Positions 16,709-26,443 of a stretch of 64,000 nt of DNA are shown here, one piece after another. Both the position numbers and the translations under genes were made by a program. The notes below the pieces were generated by a model, which saw only the letters and a program-made list of their open reading frames with translations, had not been told where the DNA came from and ran no database searches. The DNA is from CAYJBH01 sp964368815 (GTDB lineage Bacteria > Bacillota > Clostridia > Oscillospirales > Ruminococcaceae): contig CAYJDA010000011.1 in assembly GCA_964368815.1 (NCBI GenBank), positions 1 through 64,000 on the forward strand, written 5' to 3'. The first letter of the stretch is position 1. Each line of letters opens with the position of its first letter.

Positions 16709-17717
16709 TTCGGCTCCTTTTATCAGGATAAAAACAGCGTATTTCGTGGGCACTTGAAACAGTTTCAAGTTTCGGTTCTTCTTCATTACATCGCTGTGTT
16801 GCAAAACGGCAACGAGGGGCGAACTTGCATCCGTTTGGAAGCTTTAGCGGATGCGGAACACTTCCCTCTATAGCACTAAGGCGACCGTTTTTTTCTTTTT
16901 TTAATACTCGAGAAGGAATGCTATTTAATAGTGCCTGTGTGTAGGGATGAGAAAAGTTTGACGCCTCGTCGAATATTATATCTACCGGTGCTATCTCTAC
17001 TACCTGACCACAATACATCACCGCAACATCATCTGCCATTAGATTAATTACCCCAAGATCATGGGTTATAAACATAATTGAGGTAGAAAACTCTTTTTTA
17101 AGTTCATTCATCAGCAACAATATTTGCGCCTGAATAGTTACATCTAATGCAGTTGTCGGCTCGTCCGCAATAAGTAGTTTAGGCTCACAAGCAAGAGCAA
17201 TTGCTATCATAACACGTTGCCGCATACCTCCGGACAGCTCGTGTGGATAACGTTTAAGCATTGATTTGGGGTTTGGAATTTTCACCGACGCAAGAAGCTG
17301 TTCGGCTGTTTTATTAGCCTCACTTTTTTTCATTTTGCGATGAAGTATCAACACTTCTACTATCTGACGTTCTACTGTAAAAACAGGGTTTAGGCTTGTC
17401 ATGGGGTCTTGAAAAATCATGGAGATGGAGTTTCCTCTAACAGATCGCATCTGCTTTTCGTCCAGGTTTGATAACACTACACCGTCAAAAATAATTTCTC
17501 CGTTGTGAATGCGTTGGTTTTTTTCAAACAGTTTTAAAACACTCATGGCTGTTTGACTTTTTCCCGAGCCGGATTCGCCGATGATGCCGAGGGTTCTTCC
17601 CTGCTCAACCTTAAGTGAAACTCCGTTCACTGCTTTAATTACCCCCTGTTTGGTAGTGAAATAACAGTGAAGGTTTTTTATTTCAAGCAAGTTCAATTTT
17701 GCATCCATTCCTTTCAT
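16698..17717 (-). CDS. oppD: Oligopeptide ABC transporter ATP-binding protein, OppD-like
   Basis: 339 residues. Walker A GESGSGKSQ, signature LSGGMRQRVMIAIAL, Walker B KLLIADEPTTALD, and the C-terminal CKFAPRCRFATQRC cluster of the peptide/nickel family. The final Walker A residue is Gln in place of the usual Thr/Ser, which is common in OppD/DppD proteins. It pairs with OppF to energise the two permeases. The start is uncertain between 17717 and 17708. Confidence 0.92.
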   Translation of the reverse strand: MKGMDAKLNLLEIKNLHCYFTTKQGVIKAVNGVSLKVEQGRTLGIIGESGSGKSQTAMSVLKLFEKNQRIHNGEIIFDGVVLSNLDEKQMRSVRGNSISMIFQDPMTSLNPVFTVERQIVEVLILHRKMKKSEANKTAEQLLASVKIPNPKSMLKRYPHELSGGMRQRVMIAIALACEPKLLIADEPTTALDVTIQAQILLLMNELKKEFSTSIMFITHDLGVINLMADDVAVMYCGQVVEIAPVDIIFDEASNFSHPYTQALLNSIPSRVLKKEKNGRLSAIEGSVPHPLKLPNGCKFAPRCRFATQRCNEEEPKLETVSSAHEIRCFYPDKRSRNEQ

Positions 17718-17747
17718 TTTTATGATAGGTTAGTGTCGATTATTAAT

Positions 17748-19625
17748 TTATTCGTCCGAACGTGGGTCCATAGCTTCCCGTAGTGCATCGCCTATCAAGT
17801 TTACCGATAGTGCCGCTACAATAACAAATAAGGCCGGAATAAGCCAACGCCACCAGTAGAACTCAATAACTGCAATTTCCTGTGAAGAACTCAACATGTT
17901 TCCCCAGGACGGAGTAGGCTCAGCTACGCCGAACCCTATAAATGAAAGCGCCGCCTCAAAAAGAAGTGACGATGCGTAGCTGAGCGTAATGTTTACTATT
18001 ACAAGGTTAAATATATTTGGCAAAATATGTCGCCACATAATTGTATTATTACGTAAACCCAATGCACGTGCCGCAACAACAAAGTCTTTTTCACGTTCTA
18101 AAAGCATCTGTGCACGAATTAATCGAGCAAGCGACATCCATCCCAAAAGTCCTAAAATTATCATAATAAGATAAAGTTTTTGCGACTGGTCTAACGAATC
18201 ACCAAGGGCATATGATAAAGTTATTGCAATAGGATAAAAGGGAATTGCAGAAAATACATCGGTTATCCTCATTAAAGCATGGTCGACCCAGCCGCCAAAA
18301 TAGCCGGCAACAAGACCTACAAATAACGCTATTGAAACAGAAATAAGCACCGCCACCGCACCAACGGTAAGTGATATTCTACCTCCGTGCAGTATACGTG
18401 TAAAAATATCCCTTCCAAATTGGTCGGTACCAAATAAAAACCCTTCGTTCCCCCATCCGATAAGATCGCCTTCACCGCCGGCATAAAACTGGTAGTAATC
18501 AGCAAAAATATATTCAGTTTTATTGTTAACTTGAGGTACATTTACCTGGTTGTAGTTATTGTTTCCCCAAGTAATAATATTACCATCTTCGCTCAGTGCA
18601 ATAAAGTTTCGGTAGCCTGCGTCTACGTCTGTAATTTTTTCGGTAATTGGAGGAAGGCTTGTCAATGCATCCTGCGAACTTCCCCAACAGTATATATTTC
18701 CATTGTCATCAATTGCCGCTACATTACGATTTGTGGCTGCAATATCGATAACGGTTACACTACCATCGGTTAACTCAGCCGGCACTTGCAAAAAAAATTC
18801 GGTTCCTCTATCCCCTATTACCTGCAGTGTTCCGTCGTCTAACAGCAAAACCATGTTGTTGTCACCCGCAGCAATTTGTCTAATGCGGCCGTTTAGACGT
18901 GATGAAATAAGCAAGGTTGTTTTTGCTTGTGTGCTTCCCCATATATGAACATTTCCATCACTGCTGAGTAATGCTGTCCAGTTAGACATTGCCTCAATTT
19001 GAACTACTGATAAAGAAGTATCCTCAAGTGCCCTTTTAACATTATCCGGAACTTCAAGCTGATCATTCCCATTATATCCCCATGCATAAAAATTATTATT
19101 TTCATCAATGGCAAAAATATGATTACCGCCACAAGCTATATCAACAATCTTGTTTTCTTTAACACCTTGCGGAATATCGAAAATATATCCGGAAACGTTT
19201 TGTTGTTCCTTGTTCGCCTCGGTTCCCCAAAGATAAAATTTGCCATCATTGGTTATAGCTGCACTGAAAGATATTCCGGAAGATATTTTTTTAATGTCAT
19301 CCAAAGGTAAGTCATTTGGAAAATCAAGGTAGTTTGCGCCCGGCCTGAGGTTTGCATGAGTCAGTTCTGTATAAGTCTCTTCGAGAGGATATAGAATAGA
19401 TCCAATAAACGATAGGAGAAAAACGAATAAGAACGCTATAACACCAATAATGGCCATTTTGTTTTTAAAAAACTTAGCAAGAACAGTTTGTAGTGGTGTT
19501 TTGAGTGATAAATCATCTAATGTAATTTTATTGGCTCTATCGCCCATAATAAATCTATTGGCAAGCCTGCCAATAGATTGAAAAATTTTGTTGTTTGTTT
19601 TTTTATTGCAATGCTTATCCGGCAT
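17748..19625 (-). CDS. oppC: OppC-like permease with inserted seven-repeat RCC1-type beta-propeller
   Basis: 625 residues, about twice a normal OppC (about 300). TM1 is at about residues 57-80. An inserted block at about 105-397 shows seven repeats of roughly 40 residues, each with a TNDGKFYLWG-like strand. The repeat cores are YLWG (about 131), YAWG (180), HIWG (227), QVIGD (268), YCWG (312), ITWG (351) and IGWG (389). The last runs straight into the normal OppC segment FGTDQFGRDIFTR. The C-terminal half is ordinary BPD_transp_1, with MSLARLIRAQ and AARALG of the EAA loop. By topology the propeller faces outside. Seven repeats match a complete RCC1 propeller. Confidence 0.9.
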   Translation of the reverse strand: MPDKHCNKKTNNKIFQSIGRLANRFIMGDRANKITLDDLSLKTPLQTVLAKFFKNKMAIIGVIAFLFVFLLSFIGSILYPLEETYTELTHANLRPGANYLDFPNDLPLDDIKKISSGISFSAAITNDGKFYLWGTEANKEQQNVSGYIFDIPQGVKENKIVDIACGGNHIFAIDENNNFYAWGYNGNDQLEVPDNVKRALEDTSLSVVQIEAMSNWTALLSSDGNVHIWGSTQAKTTLLISSRLNGRIRQIAAGDNNMVLLLDDGTLQVIGDRGTEFFLQVPAELTDGSVTVIDIAATNRNVAAIDDNGNIYCWGSSQDALTSLPPITEKITDVDAGYRNFIALSEDGNIITWGNNNYNQVNVPQVNNKTEYIFADYYQFYAGGEGDLIGWGNEGFLFGTDQFGRDIFTRILHGGRISLTVGAVAVLISVSIALFVGLVAGYFGGWVDHALMRITDVFSAIPFYPIAITLSYALGDSLDQSQKLYLIMIILGLLGWMSLARLIRAQMLLEREKDFVVAARALGLRNNTIMWRHILPNIFNLVIVNITLSYASSLLFEAALSFIGFGVAEPTPSWGNMLSSSQEIAVIEFYWWRWLIPALFVIVAALSVNLIGDALREAMDPRSDE

Positions 19626-19637
19626 ATGTTACCCCGG

Positions 19638-20609
19638 TTAGTTTAATTTAATTCGTGGATCAACGAGAGCATATACTATATCAGCAACCAATACCGAAAC
19701 TAAGCTTATTACCGCGTAAAATAAATTAAGGGTTATTATTAGCTGGTTATCTCGATTTTGAACAGCGTCGATAATTAAACTTCCAACACCGTTATACTGA
19801 AAAATACTTTCGATAATGGCAGAGCCTGCAAAGAGCGAAAAAAGTGTTCCGATGATAATAAAAGAAACCGGAATAAGTGCATTTCTAAATGCATGAGAAT
19901 AGATGACAACCTTTTCTGCAAGACCCTTTGCTCGTGCAGTTCTTATGTAATCATGGCTAAGTGCATCTATCATGGCGTTTCGAACATACCGTATAGCGCC
20001 AGCAAGGCTTACTATTGTCATGGTGATGGTTGGTAATGCAAGGATACGTAGCCATTCCACAATTAGATCGATTCCCTCAATGCCAACTCCGTTCGGCATA
20101 CCACCCATCGGTAACCACCTAAGATTTACGGCAAATGTATATATTAAAAAAATTGCAAGAAAAAAGGTTGGTGTAGAGTAGGTAACCATTGAAAAAAACT
20201 GCCATGCATTATCGAATAGCGACATGCGTTTTGTTGCACATCTAATGCCAACCGGTATTGCAATAAAAAGATACAAAAAATTTACACCGAGATTAAGAAT
20301 TAATGTGTTTTTAAGTGGTTCCCCTATCACCTGTGAAACAGGGCGATTATAGATATTCGAATAGCCAAATTCCCCATAAAAAATGCCTTTTATCCAAACA
20401 ACATATTGGGTTACAATATCCTTATCATAACCCAAATTTTTATACATTGCATCATAAGCTATCTTATATTGCTCCTCGGTTAGGTCTGGAGGCAACATCA
20501 AGCTCACAGGGTCTCCCGGCATAATTTTGGTGACGGAAAAAATTAAAACCGACACTAAAAAAACAACAGGTATTAGTATAATTATTCTTTTTATGATATA
20601 CCGTATCAC
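19638..20609 (-). CDS. oppB: Oligopeptide ABC transporter permease, OppB-like
   Basis: 323 residues, GTG start with GGAATATG upstream. The N-terminal IIKRIIILIPVVFLVSVLIF span and PGDPVSLMLP segment are typical of OppB/DppB. The cytoplasmic EAA loop reads YIRTARAKGL. It forms the heterodimeric channel with the OppC-like permease, 12 nt downstream. Confidence 0.93.
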   Translation of the reverse strand: MIRYIIKRIIILIPVVFLVSVLIFSVTKIMPGDPVSLMLPPDLTEEQYKIAYDAMYKNLGYDKDIVTQYVVWIKGIFYGEFGYSNIYNRPVSQVIGEPLKNTLILNLGVNFLYLFIAIPVGIRCATKRMSLFDNAWQFFSMVTYSTPTFFLAIFLIYTFAVNLRWLPMGGMPNGVGIEGIDLIVEWLRILALPTITMTIVSLAGAIRYVRNAMIDALSHDYIRTARAKGLAEKVVIYSHAFRNALIPVSFIIIGTLFSLFAGSAIIESIFQYNGVGSLIIDAVQNRDNQLIITLNLFYAVISLVSVLVADIVYALVDPRIKLN

Positions 20610-20618
20610 GACATATTC

Positions 20619-22526
20619 CTATTGTTTTTCGCTTTTGGAAATCTCACAGATAATATCATCATATGAAGCATAGGGTGTAGTGTTAAGGTTATCCACATAG
20701 ATGTGTGCAATATCAAAGTACTCATTAGAATACAGCGGAACGGTAGGTAGCAATTCATTCCAACGCACTTGATAATCAAACCATGTTTCGAGATATCCAT
20801 CGGCATCGTCGGGGTCGCTTTGTCGCATAGCAATAATTAACTCGTCTAATTCTTCATCGCTAAGTTGAGCTCTGTTTTGTTGTGTTCCAATAAAATCGGA
20901 ATGCCAGATGGTGTATCGGTCGAAAATAACACTAAAGTTTGTTGCAAGGTTAAATGTGCTGTATATTCTCTCATTTTCCGGAGTCTCATAGTTTGCGTAG
21001 TAGGTGGTAAGCATAGAAGAATAGTCTACTTTTTCAACATTAAACTCCATTCCGGCAAGCGGTGCGTTTGCTACATACTGAATTTCAATAATATCGGTAA
21101 GTACGTTATCAGTTGCACCGAGATGATTTACAACTAATTTTTCACCCTGCTCATTATAACGTAGATAGGAGCCATCCTCCATAGCTTTTGACGAATCAAA
21201 GGGGGTTGACCCATCCTGTTCGTATTTCCACTGCGTATTATCAAGATACTCGTTTGCCGTCTCGATGTTAAATGATATAGGTTTTAATGTTTCCTGTAAC
21301 TCTGCAGCAGTTTCCTGATACATCCATTGACCTATGCCGTATTCGGAATCTACGGTTCCACCATATCCACCCAACACATAATCAACAACCGCAGAACGGT
21401 CAATTAAACTGGCAAGGGCCCATCGAACATTGGAGTCTGAGGTAACGCCATAGTCGCACATCATTGCAAGATATCCGTAACCTGAACGGAGATAGGATTG
21501 CATTACGGTGGACTCAGAGGCCTTAGCAGCTTCAATTTTCTCGCCTTCAACAATGCCCGACACTATATCAACCTGACCGTTTATCACCCACTCAACACTT
21601 GTTTCAAGCGGTATTGCTTTTTGTATTACATATTCAAGACTGGGCGTATTTCCATTGTAGTCGCCTTTAAAATATTGGTTGCGCTCAAGTGTTACAGTCT
21701 GGTTTTCAAAGGAGACAAAGTTGTAGGGGCCACAGGTAACTGTTGGCGTATAACGTTCCGTTGAAGCAATACGAGTACACTCGGCAAGCAGATCTCCCTC
21801 CGAGAAAGAAAATGATGATCCCTCTTGCGAAGGTAAAATTTCAGCTGTTGGGATATAAGTACCGGAATGTATCTGGCCAACCATGGCATTAACATTTTCC
21901 CAATAGTAAGGAAGCTCCTCGCCGGAGACAGTTATAGAAAAGGTGAGTTCATCAATCAAATTAACGCCGGAGAAAACATCGGTAGTTCCTGAGGAGTATT
22001 CACTATAACCAAGCAGTGCAGAGTAGGAGGTGTTCGAACCCCCAACCTCAGCCCATTGTGGAGATGAATACCACAATACCGATGCAACAAAGTCTTTGGC
22101 CGTCATTGCATCTCCGTTGTTCCATAGCAGATCATCATGAAGTGTGAAGATATAGCTTTTATTTCCATTTTCATCAAGATTTGATGAAATGTCGGCAACA
22201 ACCGTCTCATTAAGAACTATTTCACCATTCGGTGTAACAGCATATGTACCCATGTACCCACCGGTCATATTTTGAATGGCAACGTCGTATGAGTTGGTGC
22301 CGAAGCCCGAAATAAAATCACCGAGCATCTCCCCGCTACCTACCATGAGAGTATCGAGAGGAACCTCAGAGGTTATATTCGTCGAAACAGGTGTTTCTGA
22401 AGAGGATTCTTCTACAGCCGACACAGGGGCAGAGCTAACTTCTAATGAGTTACTGTCCTGTGTGCATGATGCAAGTGTAGCAATCACAAGCGTCATGTAT
22501 AGTAAAAATGTAAATAGCTTTTTCAT
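20619..22526 (-). CDS. oppA: Peptide ABC transporter substrate-binding lipoprotein, OppA-like
   Basis: 635 residues. The signal peptide ends in lipobox LASC, so the mature protein is lipid-anchored outside the membrane. The body has SBP_bac_5 features: DDLLWNNGDAMTAKDFVASV near residue 125 and LERNQYFKG near 270. It is the first gene of the opp operon. AAAGGAGCGG precedes the ATG, and a promoter lies about 100 nt upstream. Confidence 0.92.
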   Translation of the reverse strand: MKKLFTFLLYMTLVIATLASCTQDSNSLEVSSAPVSAVEESSSETPVSTNITSEVPLDTLMVGSGEMLGDFISGFGTNSYDVAIQNMTGGYMGTYAVTPNGEIVLNETVVADISSNLDENGNKSYIFTLHDDLLWNNGDAMTAKDFVASVLWYSSPQWAEVGGSNTSYSALLGYSEYSSGTTDVFSGVNLIDELTFSITVSGEELPYYWENVNAMVGQIHSGTYIPTAEILPSQEGSSFSFSEGDLLAECTRIASTERYTPTVTCGPYNFVSFENQTVTLERNQYFKGDYNGNTPSLEYVIQKAIPLETSVEWVINGQVDIVSGIVEGEKIEAAKASESTVMQSYLRSGYGYLAMMCDYGVTSDSNVRWALASLIDRSAVVDYVLGGYGGTVDSEYGIGQWMYQETAAELQETLKPISFNIETANEYLDNTQWKYEQDGSTPFDSSKAMEDGSYLRYNEQGEKLVVNHLGATDNVLTDIIEIQYVANAPLAGMEFNVEKVDYSSMLTTYYANYETPENERIYSTFNLATNFSVIFDRYTIWHSDFIGTQQNRAQLSDEELDELIIAMRQSDPDDADGYLETWFDYQVRWNELLPTVPLYSNEYFDIAHIYVDNLNTTPYASYDDIICEISKSEKQ

Positions 22527-22563
22527 TATAATTTCCGCTCCTTAGTTATTAGTTCTCATGTAA

Positions 22564-22653
22564 GCAATAATTTTTATTGCAGTTGCGAATACTGTGTATA
22601 AAAGTATTTTGTAATGATACTTTTATTATACCTTATATTGCCTAACAAGTAAA
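22564..22653 (-). promoter_or_regulatory. Promoter and leader hairpins of the opp operon
   Basis: Minus-strand -35 TTTACT (22648-22653), 17-nt spacer and -10 TATAAT (22625-22630). The leader has two small inverted repeats: AAAAGTAT/ATACTTTT (22600-22624) and GCAATAA/TTATTGC (22564-22580). Confidence 0.6.
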
Positions 22654-22788
22654 GCATTTCAGGTAAAAAAACAGTGTTATACACATATTTAAAATAAGAA
22701 CTTTACTACGGATATAAATTATAAATATTTACCTTGTATTTTTTACTGAGTAAAACTTCTGAAAGTGCATTTTTATTTAAACGTTTAC

Positions 22789-23253
22789 CTACTTGTTTGC
22801 ACTCTCCATTTTAAGTAAAAATTCTTTCATGGTAAGTCCGCCTGCGTATCCTATAAGGTTTCCGCTTGCACCGATAACCCTATGACAAGGCACAATTACC
22901 GTTATAGGATTTTTATTATTTGCCATACCAATAGCACGGCTGGCTTTTTCGTTGCCGACGGCTATCGCTATATCCTTATAGCTTCTTGTTTCGCCATAAG
23001 GAATATCGCAAAGGGCTGACCATACTTTCTTTTGAAATTCTGTACCGTTTAATTTGTAGGGAATATCAAACTTTTTTCTTTTACCGTCAAAATATTCTAA
23101 AAGTTCGTTATACGCTTTATCTGTAAGCTCGGTTTTAGTGCCAAAATCGGTTACAACCTCATCAAATATTTTCTTAAAAAAAGTAATGACTCCATCTGAA
23201 TATCCCATTTTGAAGTACCCAAATTTTGTTTCGTAAATTGCAAAATAATTCAT
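22789..23253 (-). CDS. ogt: Methylated-DNA--protein-cysteine methyltransferase
   Basis: 154 residues. The active-site motif VPCHRV carries the methyl-acceptor Cys, followed by the GYAGGL tail. It removes methyl groups from O6-methylguanine in a single-turnover reaction. The start overlaps the stop of adaA by 4 nt. Confidence 0.93.
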   Translation of the reverse strand: MNYFAIYETKFGYFKMGYSDGVITFFKKIFDEVVTDFGTKTELTDKAYNELLEYFDGKRKKFDIPYKLNGTEFQKKVWSALCDIPYGETRSYKDIAIAVGNEKASRAIGMANNKNPITVIVPCHRVIGASGNLIGYAGGLTMKEFLLKMESANK

Positions 23254-23816
23254 AATCTTTTTCCTTTCCTATAAGCGGCCGGAGATATATTTGCCCTTTC
23301 TTTAAAAAATTTGTAAAATGTTGACAAACTACTAAAACCTACGGAATAAGCAATATCTATTACCTCGTTATCAGTCTGCTCTAAAAGCCGACATGCTTCT
23401 TTATACCTTAAATCATTTACATATCCGCTTGGCGTTAATCCATACTCTTCTTTGAACACTTCTACCATGCGTTTGCGTGAAAGCCCCAGCTTGCCATATT
23501 CAAAATTTAATTTTTCCACCTCTGCAAACATCTCATCAATGAGATTTTTTAATTTTTCGGCAATGTCTTTCATCGGCTTATATTCAAGCAAATCACTCCT
23601 GCAACGCTTGCAAGGTCTGTAGCCTGCTTTAATCGCCTCATCTGCTGTTTCGTAAAATTCTATATTTTCCACTTTCGGTGCCTTGGACTTACAGGACGGT
23701 CTACAATAAATGCCTGTTGATTTCACTGCATAAATAAATACAGTATCATAACTTTCATCATTTGAAATTACAGCGTTAAACAGTTCATCGAAAGTCATAT
23801 TAAATTTATTATCCAT
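23250..23816 (-). CDS. adaA: AdaA-type methylphosphotriester sensor and AraC activator
   Basis: 188 residues. The N-terminal Ada zinc domain has Cys ligands C38 and C42 (GIYCRPSC) and C69 and C72 (CKRC); C38 is the expected methyl acceptor. A C-terminal AraC HTH domain ends FGLTPSGYV-like, then RANISPAAYR. It lacks the O6-methylguanine transferase domain, which is the separate ogt gene next to it, as in Bacillus AdaA/AdaB. It likely activates this three-gene operon on DNA methylation damage. Confidence 0.92.
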   Translation of the reverse strand: MDNKFNMTFDELFNAVISNDESYDTVFIYAVKSTGIYCRPSCKSKAPKVENIEFYETADEAIKAGYRPCKRCRSDLLEYKPMKDIAEKLKNLIDEMFAEVEKLNFEYGKLGLSRKRMVEVFKEEYGLTPSGYVNDLRYKEACRLLEQTDNEVIDIAYSVGFSSLSTFYKFFKERANISPAAYRKGKRL

Positions 23817-23823
23817 AATGCGC

Positions 23824-24444
23824 CTACTTTCTCTTCATAGATTTAATTATTTCTTTAGTTGCTTTGTCTACTTTTAGTGACTCTCTGATTTTTTGCAAAG
23901 CTTTGTTAAAGGTAAAATCATCTAAATTGTTACATTTGAGATACGCCATTGTTTCGGTGGGATAATTTACAAAACATACCTGCAAACACCATGCAACTGC
24001 CATTTTAACATAATAATCTTCATGGGTTATAACATCACAGATAAATAGTACATCGTCAAAATACTGCTCTTCGATGAAGTGAAATAAAAACATAACAACA
24101 GCAAATCGTATTTCATATGCGATACTTGACTGGTGGTATGGTTGCAAAAATTTCCAAACCCGTTCTTTATGTAGCCTTGTAATTTTAAGTTCGTTACAAA
24201 AACTATCGCAAAGCGACCAATTTGTTATTTTGGGAACAAATAATGCTATCTGCTCGAGAGTTTCTTCGATGTCTTCGTTCATGTTGCCGATAATAAGTGC
24301 TCTTAGCATTGTTTCTTCAAAATATATATCGTCAGCTTTGTCAAGAAAATCAATAGGATTTTCTTTAACAATTCTTTTAGCTATTTTTCGTATCTGTGGT
24401 ATTCGNNNNNNNNNNTTTCTTATTTCAGTTGCTCTTGCATACAT
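23824..24444 (-). CDS. AlkD-like DNA alkylation repair protein (interrupted by assembly gap)
   Basis: About 206 residues as assembled. HEAT-like helices of the DNA alkylation repair family are visible (RIPQIRKIAKRI, EIRFAVVMFLFHF, YYVKMAVAWCLQVCF). A 10-N gap at 24406-24415 follows the first nine codons; full AlkD proteins have about 25-30 more N-terminal residues before the IRIP segment, so sequence is probably missing there. GAGGTG lies upstream of the ATG. It is first in the alkD-adaA-ogt operon. AlkD-type enzymes excise bulky or cationic alkylated bases. Confidence 0.82.
   Translation of the reverse strand: MYARATEIRXXXXRIPQIRKIAKRIVKENPIDFLDKADDIYFEETMLRALIIGNMNEDIEETLEQIALFVPKITNWSLCDSFCNELKITRLHKERVWKFLQPYHQSSIAYEIRFAVVMFLFHFIEEQYFDDVLFICDVITHEDYYVKMAVAWCLQVCFVNYPTETMAYLKCNNLDDFTFNKALQKIRESLKVDKATKEIIKSMKRK
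24406..24415. other. Assembly gap (10 N) inside the AlkD-like gene
   Basis: Ten N characters at codons 10-13 of the gene. The true gap length is unknown. Confidence 0.95.
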
Positions 24445-24582
24445 GTTTTTAGCACCTCATTAACTGATTTATTTTTATTATACAGGAAAAATGTAAAATT
24501 TTCTTCCTAATTTTGCGTATTTAATTTTGTTTTCTCGTCGTTTTCATGAAATTATTATTTTTATCTAAAATAAATTGTAAGG

Positions 24583-24611
24583 TTGTAATTACATAAAAAT
24601 ATTTGTATAAT
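24583..24611 (+). promoter_or_regulatory. Sigma-A promoter of the two-sensor signalling operon
   Basis: -35 TTGTAA (24583-24588), 17-nt spacer and -10 TATAAT (24606-24611), giving a leader of about 95 nt before the GTG start. Confidence 0.7.
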
Positions 24612-24713
24612 ATCCTTATTAAGTTAAAAGTCGACAAGCATACAGCAACAAATTGTTTAATAACATAATCGACAATATTGTCTTTATGAAAATGCTTGAA
24701 AGGAATAAAGATT

Positions 24714-26399
24714 GTGGTAAAAAAGTTAATACAAAAAAAATGGCTTCGTATTATTTTTTTTGCGGGATTATTATTTCTCGCAATAGCTCTAGACAACTCA
24801 TTCTTTATATTTCCTTCTCGTAATTTATTTTTAAGTAGCGTGACCTTCACGGTGTCAATCTCCATATACATAGGTCTTTACACATATTGGATAATTAGTG
24901 TTTGCAGACGAATAATGCAAAGTCATGTTCGCAATTATCTGGTACTTATAGGCGCTAATATAATTTTTTGGATAACAACCCGCACAATAAAATGGGCAGC
25001 GTTTGAATTTGTTATTTTAGAAGATCGAATTTTATGGTATATGTATTATATACCAATGATTATGTTAAGCTTGTTTTTTCTATTTATATCGCTACATGTA
25101 GGTGAGAGTGAAGACTATCGACCGTCTAAAAAATGGAATCTGCTCTATATACCCGCAATATTAATAATAATAGCAGTGCTTACAAACGATATCCACGGAC
25201 TTGCTTTTAACATTGATGAAACCGTACATGCATATGGACAGGATTACAGTCATGGTCCTGTTTACTATAGTGCACTTTTCTTTATTTTAATTATGGTACT
25301 TTTATCCTCATTTATAATTATTCGAAAATTCAGCCATTCAAAAGAGACCGGGAAAAAGGCATTAGTGCCGGCTTTATTAATAATATTGACTATTATTTAT
25401 TGCATTTTATACATCATAACACCTGTTTATGGCATAGGACATTTACTTGACCTAACAGTTTTTGGTTGCACTATGGCGATTGCACTTCTTGAGTCTTTTA
25501 TAAGAACCGGACTTATTCACTCAAATGTTGGACACAGCGAATGCTTTGCAATGGCAGATATAAGTGCACAGATCATAAACAACAAGGATGAAGTTGTTTA
25601 TATATCTGAAAATGCATCACCAATTGCAAAATCTGATCTTGAAATACTAAAAACAGATACAACAATTTCGAGTAATGCGAATACACTTTTACACCTATCA
25701 CCAATTAAGGGTGGCTATGTTGTATGGAGCAGCGATGTTTCGCAGATTAAAAGTATGATTAAAAAATTAGCAGAGTTAAACGACAAATTATATAAGGAGG
25801 TTGATCTTTTAACTCTTGAAAACGAGCAAAAAAGTGAGAGTGCAAGGCTACGGAAATTAAATGATTTACACAGCATTATGCTAAAGAAAATTTTGCCTTT
25901 AAGCGAGAAAATAAAATCAGAATTAGAGCATATTGGAAAAACGCATGAAGATGAATTAAAACGTTTGTTATTTGAAACAAGCATGACCTCAACATATATA
26001 AAGCGAAAAGTTGATTTAATTTTAACACAGCAAACAGAAAAGAGCATATACGGCGAAGATATGCGATATTGCTTTTTAGAGTCTTTTCAACTACTCAAAA
26101 TGTATGAAATAACATGTGCAATAAATATTATTGATAACTGCTGTATCAGCTTAGATGCTGCCATGGCAAGCTTAGATTTATACCAAAACATTATAGAGGT
26201 TACGAAATATAAATTTGACACTGTTTATGTTACATACAATTTTTATGAAGATAACATAGTTTTTGCAGTTCAAATCTCAGGAGACATACATTTGTGCTAC
26301 AACGACTTAACACTTGATATGCTTGACATTAAAAAGGGCAACATTAAAATTTTGACAGAAACCGACAGCTACCATATTTCACTAAGTATTCCAAAATAA
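24714..26399 (+). CDS. 7TM sensor histidine kinase-like protein without recognisable ATPase motifs
   Basis: 561 residues from the GTG 9 nt after GAAAGGA; an in-frame TTG at 24696 overlaps that site. Residues 1-260 contain seven to eight hydrophobic spans like the N-terminal 7TM domain of some clostridial histidine kinases. A small PAS-like region and a coiled coil (about 340-400, EVDLLTLENEQKSESARL) follow. In the C-terminal 150 residues I cannot find the N-box (NxxxNAxxH) or the G boxes of HATPase_c, so it is probably catalytically inactive or very divergent. A true kinase and a response regulator are encoded downstream; it may act as a partner sensor. Confidence 0.72.
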   Translation: MVKKLIQKKWLRIIFFAGLLFLAIALDNSFFIFPSRNLFLSSVTFTVSISIYIGLYTYWIISVCRRIMQSHVRNYLVLIGANIIFWITTRTIKWAAFEFVILEDRILWYMYYIPMIMLSLFFLFISLHVGESEDYRPSKKWNLLYIPAILIIIAVLTNDIHGLAFNIDETVHAYGQDYSHGPVYYSALFFILIMVLLSSFIIIRKFSHSKETGKKALVPALLIILTIIYCILYIITPVYGIGHLLDLTVFGCTMAIALLESFIRTGLIHSNVGHSECFAMADISAQIINNKDEVVYISENASPIAKSDLEILKTDTTISSNANTLLHLSPIKGGYVVWSSDVSQIKSMIKKLAELNDKLYKEVDLLTLENEQKSESARLRKLNDLHSIMLKKILPLSEKIKSELEHIGKTHEDELKRLLFETSMTSTYIKRKVDLILTQQTEKSIYGEDMRYCFLESFQLLKMYEITCAINIIDNCCISLDAAMASLDLYQNIIEVTKYKFDTVYVTYNFYEDNIVFAVQISGDIHLCYNDLTLDMLDIKKGNIKILTETDSYHISLSIPK

Positions 26400-26443
26400 T
26401 TATATTAAAACTTAGCTATCAACCTTTGAAAGGAGGAGCAATT

